Source: an uncultured Caulobacter sp. (lineage in GTDB: Bacteria > Pseudomonadota > Alphaproteobacteria > Caulobacterales > Caulobacteraceae). Taken from it: DNA of 11,736 nt. The stretch covers positions 1 to 11,736 of the forward strand of contig CALKHU010000079.1 of the NCBI GenBank assembly GCA_937991555.1, in the 5' to 3' direction. Each line of letters begins with the position of its first letter. Within the stretch, counting starts at the first letter, position 1. This document shows positions 6,390-11,736 of this stretch, in pieces. The notes under the pieces were generated by a model. The model made no database searches. It saw nothing but the letters and a program-made list of their open reading frames with translations, and was not told the origin of the DNA. Made by a program: the position numbers and the translations under genes.

Positions 6390-8033
6390 CTAAAGCGGAT
6401 CGGCGGTCGGCGGGCTGGGGGCGCCTGGCCGCCTACGAAGCGCTGCCTTCACCTCGGCGATCGTCACCCCGCCGGACAGCAGCAGCAACGGCGGATAGAG
6501 GGCCGCGCCGGCGAGACAGACCAGCAGGATGGTGATCTCCTTCGGGCCGAGGCCGATGAGGTTGATCCCGCCGAACAGCCCCTCGAACTCCGCCCGCCAG
6601 ACCTGCCCCGCGAACAGCGCCAGGCCCATGGCGGCGCTGGCGATGAACACGCGGACCAGCTTGCCCGCCGCCCGCGGCGACGGCGTCCAGTCGCCCCGCC
6701 TGCGCAGGGCCCAGACCATCTGCCCGACATTCAGCCATGAAGCCGCGGCGGTGGCGGCGGCGATGCCTTCGAACCCGATGACGTAGAACAGCGCCACGCC
6801 CAGGACGATGTTGACGATCATCGAGACGATGGCGAACTGCATCGGCGCCCGCGTGTCGGAGCGGGCGAAGAACACCGGCGACAGCACCCGCGCCAGCACG
6901 AAGGCCGGCGTGCCGATGCCGTAGAAGAACAGCGCCTTGGCCGTTTCGCTGGCGTCGTAGGCGGTGAACTCGCCGCGCTGGAAAAGGCCGTCGATCAGGT
7001 AGTGCGGGATGGCGATCAGGGCCGCCGCCGCCGGCAGGGTCAGGGCCATGGCGAACACCACCGCCTGGTCGGTGGTGCGCTGCGCCTCCGCCTTGTCGTC
7101 CAGCCCGATGGCGCGCGACAGCGCCGGCAGCAGGGCGACCCCGATGGCCACCCCCACGAGACCGAGCGGCAGCTGGTAGAAGCGGTCGGCCACGGCCAGC
7201 CAGGTCCGGGCGCCGTTCACCTGGCTGGCGATGATGCCCGAGATGAAGATGTTGATCTGGGTGACGCTGGCGGCGATCGCGCCCGGCACGGCGGTGGCGA
7301 TCAGCGCCTTGATCTCGGGGGTCAGCCGCGGCCAGGTCGGCCGGATCTTCGCCCCGACCCGGCGGACGCCCCACCACAACAGTCCGGCCTGGACGATCCC
7401 GGCGCCGAACACGCCCCAGGTGGCGGCGTAGGCCGAGTGGACGGCGTCGTTGGGCGGGATCACCGCGATCAGGATGCCGGCGTTGAGGATCGTCGGCGCC
7501 ACGGCGGACAGCGCGAACCGCCCGCCCGCGTTCAGCACCCCCGACAGCAGCGCCACGATGGCCATGCAAGGCAGGTAGGGCATGCTGATCTGGGTCAGCA
7601 CCACCGCCAGCTTGAACTTCTCCGGCTGGTCGATGAAGCCCGGGTTGATGACCATCATCAGCCACGGCATGGCCAGCTGGAAGGCGATGGTCAGGCCGAG
7701 CGTGATGGCCGCCAGCGTCGCCAGCGCGTCGGTGGCGAGCTTGTCCGCCGCCTCCTGGCCTTCCTTGGCCAGCACCTTGGAGTAGGCGGGCACGAAGGCG
7801 GCCGTGAAGGCCCCCTCGGCGAAGATGCGCCGGAACAGGTTGGGGAAGGACTGGGCGGTGTTGAAGGCGTCGGCCGCCGGCGTCGCGCTGGCCCCGAGCC
7901 GGGCGGTGATGAACAGGTCGCGCGCCAGGCCCATGAACCGGCTGACCAGCGTCAGGCTGGAAAACACCATGGACGACCGGATCAGGCCGCCCTTCGGGGA
8001 CTTCACGGGTCTGGACGGCTGCTCGGCGCTCAC
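6390..8033 (-). CDS. murJ: Lipid II flippase MurJ (MviN)
   Basis: Inner-membrane MOP-superfamily transporter that flips undecaprenyl-linked lipid II to the periplasm for peptidoglycan synthesis. It has 547 residues from the chosen start. Conserved N-terminal features are GGLIRSSMVFSSLTLVSRFMG with R32 and R38, and FPNLFRRIFAEGAFTAAFVP at about 63-82. Many hydrophobic helices follow through the protein, fitting the usual 14 membrane segments. The start is uncertain. GTG at 8033 gives a short tail before the conserved region, whereas a GTG at 8129, 18 bases after glnD, would add 32 Arg-rich, unconserved residues. Neither has a clear Shine-Dalgarno sequence. The gene follows glnD on the same strand and is probably cotranscribed with it. 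The C-terminus ends 27 bases before a palindromic repeat. Identity is firm, but the start is only moderately supported. Confidence 0.95.
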   Translation of the reverse strand: MSAEQPSRPVKSPKGGLIRSSMVFSSLTLVSRFMGLARDLFITARLGASATPAADAFNTAQSFPNLFRRIFAEGAFTAAFVPAYSKVLAKEGQEAADKLATDALATLAAITLGLTIAFQLAMPWLMMVINPGFIDQPEKFKLAVVLTQISMPYLPCMAIVALLSGVLNAGGRFALSAVAPTILNAGILIAVIPPNDAVHSAYAATWGVFGAGIVQAGLLWWGVRRVGAKIRPTWPRLTPEIKALIATAVPGAIAASVTQINIFISGIIASQVNGARTWLAVADRFYQLPLGLVGVAIGVALLPALSRAIGLDDKAEAQRTTDQAVVFAMALTLPAAAALIAIPHYLIDGLFQRGEFTAYDASETAKALFFYGIGTPAFVLARVLSPVFFARSDTRAPMQFAIVSMIVNIVLGVALFYVIGFEGIAAATAAASWLNVGQMVWALRRRGDWTPSPRAAGKLVRVFIASAAMGLALFAGQVWRAEFEGLFGGINLIGLGPKEITILLVCLAGAALYPPLLLLSGGVTIAEVKAALRRRPGAPSPPTADPL

Positions 8034-8147
8034 GACGCGTGTGTGCGCCGGGGCCGCAGGACGGTCAAGGCGGCGCGACGAAAGAGGACGGCCCCTGCAT
8101 CGGTCCTTCCCCGCACGGCCCCCTCCCACCTGGGAAAGGATCGTGCG

Positions 8148-10976
8148 TCAGCGCGCGACGCTGGCCCGCGCCCGCTCGAGCTTCGGCCGCCCGCGGGCCT
8201 GTCCGGCGGCCTCCTCGGCTTCGAGCACCGCCATCAGGGCCTCCTTGAGCGCGGCCTGGGCCTTGCCGTCGACCAGCTTCCCGCCGCCCGGCGTCTGGAC
8301 ATAGAAGGCGTCGACCGCCCGCTCGCCGTATCCGTCGATGTGGGCGCTGACGATCGACAGGCCCGCGTCGGCGACGGCCCGCGCCAGCGCCTCGAGCAGC
8401 CCGGGCCGGTCGCGGCCCGAGGCCTCGACCACGGTGGCGTCGTCGGAGGCGTCGTTGTCGAGCATCACCGTCGGTGTGATCGAGAAGGCGGCCGCCCGGC
8501 CCAGCTCCTGGGGCTTGCGCGGCTCGAAGGTCGGCGGCTCGCCGCGGCCGGCGGCCTCCAGCGCGTCGGCGAGGCGCCTGAGGATGCGGGGGTTGTCGGC
8601 GCCGATCGGCGCGCCGGTGACGTCCTGGACGTGGAACACGTCGAGCGCCTGGCCCTGGGCGGAGGTGAATACCCGGGCGCCCACCACGTTTCCGCCGAGG
8701 CCGGAGATGACCAGCGCCAGATCGGCGAACAGGCCGCGCCGGTCCTTGGCCGCGACGACGATCTCGGCGGCGTTCCGGTCGGGCCGGATGCGGGTCTCGG
8801 CCGCCGCGCCGCCCTGGATCTGCGCGCGCCGGGCCAGCTCGGCGTGGGCGGCCAGTTCGTCGGCCGTGAAGGCGGTGAAATAGGCGTCCTCCATCGACGC
8901 CGCCCAGCCCTTGGCGACCGGATCCCGGGCCGTCAGGGCCGCACGCGCCTCGGCGGCGACGGCGTTCTGGTGGCGGCGGGCGTTGGCCTCCGGGTCGCTG
9001 CCGCGGCCGCCGCGGAACACCGCCTCGGTCGAGGCGTAGAGCTCGCGCATCAGCTGGCCCTTCCAGCCGTTCCAGACGCCGGGGCCGACGGCGCGGATGT
9101 CGGCCACCGTCAGCACCAGCAGCAGGCGCAGCCGCTCGGGGTTCTCGACGATGCGGGCGAAGGCGGCCACCGTGGCCGGGTCGGTCACGTCGCGCTTCTG
9201 GGCGTAGTCGCTCATCACCAGGTGGTGCTCGACGAGCCAGGCGATCAGCTCGATCTTGCCGCGCTCGATCCCCAGCCGCTCGCAGGCCGACCGGGCCGCC
9301 CGCGCGCCCGCCTTCTCCTGCCCGCCGACGCCGCCCTTGCCGGTGTCGTGCAGCAGCATGGCCAGGAACAGGCTCTCACGGTCGTCGATCAGCGGCATGA
9401 TCGACACCGACAGCGGATGGTCCTCGGCCAGTCGCCCGTCGGCGATGTCGGCGATCACGCCCACGGCCCGCAGCGTGTGCTCGTCGACCGTGTAGGAGTG
9501 GTACATGTTGAACTGCATCTGGCAGACCACCCGCCCGAACTCGGGCAGGAAGCGGCCCAGCACCCCGGACTCGTTCATCAGGGTCAGGGTCCGGTAGGTC
9601 CGCTTGCCGCGCGCGAGGATGTCGAGGAAGGCTTTCGCCGCCTCGGGATCGCGCCGCGTCTTGGAGGTGATCAGCGGCAGGCTGCGGGTCACCGCCGTGA
9701 AGGCGTCCGGATGCAGGTCGAGATTCCGCTGGTCGGCGATGCGGAAGATGCGGATCAGGTCGACCGGATCCGCCTGGAACACCGCCGGCCCCTCGATGTT
9801 GAGGCGGCCGCCGTCCTCGAAGAACCCCGGGGCGTCGAGCGGCTTGCGCTTCGGGCTCCCGCCTCCCGGCAGGAAGCGCGACAGGCCCTTGGGCCGCGCC
9901 TTCAGGTGCTCGGTCTCCAGCTTGGCCGAGAAGGTCCGCGTCAGGGCGCCGACCTCGCGGGCGATGAGGAAGTAGCGGCGCATGAACCGCTCGACGGCCG
10001 GATTGTCGGCGCGGTCGCCATAGCCCATCCGCCGGGCGATCTCGGGCTGCAGGTCGAAGGTCAGCCGCTCCTCGGGACGGCCGGTGGCGAAATGCAGGTG
10101 CGCGCGGACCGCGTGCAGGAAGTCGAACGCCCGCACGAAGGCGGCCACTTCGCGGCGGTCGAAGTAGCCGAGCCGGAAGACATCCTCCGGCTTCTCGACC
10201 GGGTGGAGGTATTCGGCGATCCACATCAGGGTGTGCAGGTCGCGCAGCCCGCCCTTCCCCTCCTTGACGTTGGGCTCGACCATGTAGCGGCTGGCGTCGG
10301 CGCGGCCGTGGCGGTCGTCGCGTTCCTTGAGCTTGGCGGCCACGAACTCGGGCCCGGTGCCTTTCACCACCTCGGCGCGGAACCGCTTCTTCAGGTCGGC
10401 CGCCAGCGCCTCGTCGCCGGTCAGCCGCCGGGCCTCGAGGATCGCCGTGCGGATGGTGAAGTCCTCGCGCGAGAGCTTCACGCACTCCTCGACCGTGCGC
10501 GAGGCGTGGCCGACCTTGAAGCCCAGGTCCCACAGCGCATAGAGCATGAACTCGATGACGCTCTCGGCATGGGCGGTCTGTTTGTAGGGCCGCAGGAACA
10601 GCAGGTCGATGTCGCTGAACGGCGACAGCACCCCGCGGCCGTAGCCGCCCACCGCCAGAAGGCACAGGCGTTCGCCCTCGGTCGGGTTGCGGGCCCGGAA
10701 CATGTGCACGGTGGTGAAGTCGTAGAGGGCGGTGATCACCTCGTCGGTGACGCCGCACAGCAGCCGCGCGGTCTCCACGCCGCCGGCGCCGTTCTCCAGC
10801 CGCTCCTTGGCGATCATCCGGCCGCGGAACAGGGCCGCCTTGAGGATCTCCAGCGCCTGCCTGCGCTGCTCCAGCTCGTTGCCGGCCGCGTCCAGCGCGG
10901 CGGCGGACAGCCGCGCCCGCAGGGCGTGGCCGTCGACAACATGTTCAAGGCGGGTCGGTCGGAGGCGAGGCGGCAT
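8148..10976 (-). CDS. glnD: Bifunctional PII uridylyltransferase/uridylyl-removing enzyme
   Basis: Cytosolic nitrogen sensor of 942 residues. When glutamine is low it adds UMP to PII proteins (GlnB/GlnK); when glutamine is high it removes it. Domains in order: a nucleotidyltransferase domain with G110-G111 and metal-binding D122/D124 in GGYGRGVLSPFSDIDLL; a helical region with KGGLRDLHTLMWI; an HD hydrolase domain with H543-D544 in LLHDTGKGG; and two C-terminal ACT domains, about 738-810 (EIVVAAKDRRGLFADLAL) and 847-920 (ATVVEASGRDRPGLLEALA), which sense glutamine. All parts are intact, so both activities are expected. The ATG is at 10974-10976, 27 bases after mutS stops; a G-run lies about 14 bases upstream, rather far for a Shine-Dalgarno sequence. 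It sits between mutS and murJ on the same strand. Confidence 0.97.
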   Translation of the reverse strand: MPPRLRPTRLEHVVDGHALRARLSAAALDAAGNELEQRRQALEILKAALFRGRMIAKERLENGAGGVETARLLCGVTDEVITALYDFTTVHMFRARNPTEGERLCLLAVGGYGRGVLSPFSDIDLLFLRPYKQTAHAESVIEFMLYALWDLGFKVGHASRTVEECVKLSREDFTIRTAILEARRLTGDEALAADLKKRFRAEVVKGTGPEFVAAKLKERDDRHGRADASRYMVEPNVKEGKGGLRDLHTLMWIAEYLHPVEKPEDVFRLGYFDRREVAAFVRAFDFLHAVRAHLHFATGRPEERLTFDLQPEIARRMGYGDRADNPAVERFMRRYFLIAREVGALTRTFSAKLETEHLKARPKGLSRFLPGGGSPKRKPLDAPGFFEDGGRLNIEGPAVFQADPVDLIRIFRIADQRNLDLHPDAFTAVTRSLPLITSKTRRDPEAAKAFLDILARGKRTYRTLTLMNESGVLGRFLPEFGRVVCQMQFNMYHSYTVDEHTLRAVGVIADIADGRLAEDHPLSVSIMPLIDDRESLFLAMLLHDTGKGGVGGQEKAGARAARSACERLGIERGKIELIAWLVEHHLVMSDYAQKRDVTDPATVAAFARIVENPERLRLLLVLTVADIRAVGPGVWNGWKGQLMRELYASTEAVFRGGRGSDPEANARRHQNAVAAEARAALTARDPVAKGWAASMEDAYFTAFTADELAAHAELARRAQIQGGAAAETRIRPDRNAAEIVVAAKDRRGLFADLALVISGLGGNVVGARVFTSAQGQALDVFHVQDVTGAPIGADNPRILRRLADALEAAGRGEPPTFEPRKPQELGRAAAFSITPTVMLDNDASDDATVVEASGRDRPGLLEALARAVADAGLSIVSAHIDGYGERAVDAFYVQTPGGGKLVDGKAQAALKEALMAVLEAEEAAGQARGRPKLERARASVAR

Positions 10977-11003
10977 GACGGCTAGTATGGTCCCCCCGAA
11001 CGG

Positions 11004-11736
11004 TTAGAGCATCCCCCTGAGACGATAGAGCGCTTCCATCGCCTCGCGGGGGCTCATGCCGTCGGGGTCGAGGCCGCGCAAGGCTTCCTCGACGGGACTG
11101 GGACCGCTTTTCACCGGCGCCGGGGCGGTCGCCGCGAAAAGCGGCAGGCCTTCGAGCCGGGCGGGCGATTCCGCCTCGGCCTCAAGCCGTTCCAGCACCT
11201 GCCGGGCGCGGGCCACGACGGCCGGCGGCACCCCCGCCAGCTTGGCCACCTGCACGCCGTAGCTGCGGTCGGCGGGACCGGGCCCGGCCTCGTGCAGGAA
11301 GACGAGGTCGCCGTTCCACTCCTTGGCCTTCAGGCTGAGGTTGGAGACGTAGGCGAGCTTCTCCTCCAGCGCCGCGAGCTCGTGGTAGTGGGTCGCGAAC
11401 AGCGCCCGGCAGCGGTTGGTGGCGTGCAGCGACTCCGCCGTCGCCCAGGCGATGGCCAGGCCGTCCCAGGTCGCGGTGCCCCGGCCGATCTCGTCCAGGA
11501 TCACGAAGCTGCGCGGCGTGGCCTGGGTCAGGATGGCGGCGGTCTCGACCATCTCGGCCATGAAGGTCGAACGGCCGCGGGCCAGGTCGTCGCCAGCGCC
11601 GACGCGGCTGAACAGGCGGTCGACCACGCCCATCTTCAGCGATCGGGCCGGTACGAAGCAGCCGGCCTGGGCCATCACCGCCAGCAAGGCGTTCTGGCGC
11701 AGGAAGGTCGACTTGCCGGCCATGTTCGGGCCGGTG
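11004..11736 (-). CDS. mutS: DNA mismatch repair protein MutS, C-terminal part
   Basis: C-terminal 244 residues of MutS, which binds mismatches and uses ATP to recruit MutL. The window begins inside the Walker A loop (TGPNMAGKST at the right edge). The rest of the ATPase domain is complete: the signature GDDLARGRSTFMAEM (around 11555-11600), Walker B and dimer-contact segment VILDEIGRGTATWDG (around 11460-11505), and THYHEL (around 11380-11400). After the ATPase a short linker carries GLPLF (11136-11150), a plausible beta-clamp-binding motif, and a C-terminal helical tail ends at TAA (11004-11006). The mismatch-binding, connector, core and clamp domains lie to the right of the window. Nothing indicates damage. 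It heads the leftward mutS-glnD-murJ unit. Confidence 0.97.
   Translation of the reverse strand, partial: TGPNMAGKSTFLRQNALLAVMAQAGCFVPARSLKMGVVDRLFSRVGAGDDLARGRSTFMAEMVETAAILTQATPRSFVILDEIGRGTATWDGLAIAWATAESLHATNRCRALFATHYHELAALEEKLAYVSNLSLKAKEWNGDLVFLHEAGPGPADRSYGVQVAKLAGVPPAVVARARQVLERLEAEAESPARLEGLPLFAATAPAPVKSGPSPVEEALRGLDPDGMSPREAMEALYRLRGML

Noticed and set aside
6047..6390. T-box or Trp leader-peptide attenuator upstream of trpS
   Set aside because: No run of Trp codons and no T-box elements. T-box control is mainly a Gram-positive feature.
7002..10985. A 1327-codon open frame on the + strand antisense to glnD and murJ
   Set aside because: It is a mirror of the strong third-position G/C bias of the real genes. 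Its translation is low-complexity (Gly, Arg, Ala, His, Gln), with no recognisable domain.
11460..11505. MutS GRGTATWDG instead of the familiar GRGTSTYDG
   Set aside because: I recall this variant in alphaproteobacterial MutS, and the other ATPase motifs are intact, so it is probably normal lineage variation.

Overview
The window reads as chromosomal DNA from a high-GC alphaproteobacterium, most likely of the order Caulobacterales (Caulobacter/Phenylobacterium type). This is an inference from the DnaK, DnaJ, TrpS and MurJ sequences, from the strong G/C preference at third codon positions, and from a mutS-glnD-murJ-trpS neighbourhood that I remember as common in alphaproteobacteria. No database search was possible. 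Both ends cut through genes: dnaK lacks about 85 N-terminal codons on the left, and mutS is cut inside its ATPase P-loop on the right.

Left part (1-3053, + strand): the chaperone pair dnaK and dnaJ. They are separated by a 186-base gap holding a long GC-rich hairpin and two further inverted repeats. The unit is closed by a textbook Rho-independent terminator.

Middle part (3054-4854, + strand): a compact two-gene unit. The first gene is a cytochrome P450 that closely resembles CYP153 alkane/fatty-acid terminal hydroxylases. The second is a short single-domain globin whose ATG shares a base with the P450 stop codon and has no Shine-Dalgarno sequence of its own. No ferredoxin, ferredoxin reductase, regulator or alkane transporter is present in the window. 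This CYP153-globin pair, set among housekeeping genes, is the most interesting content. It is followed by a paired palindromic REP-like element (4860-4965) in the convergent gap.

Right part (5012-11736, - strand, transcribed leftward): mutS (mismatch repair), glnD (PII uridylyltransferase and nitrogen sensor), murJ (lipid II flippase) and trpS (tryptophanyl-tRNA synthetase). mutS, glnD and murJ are closely spaced and probably cotranscribed. trpS is set apart by 343 bases that contain a leader hairpin and two inverted copies of a second dispersed palindromic repeat.

Apart from the P450-globin unit, the genes are ordinary core functions. I see no tRNA, rRNA, CRISPR array, transposase, integrase or phage gene.
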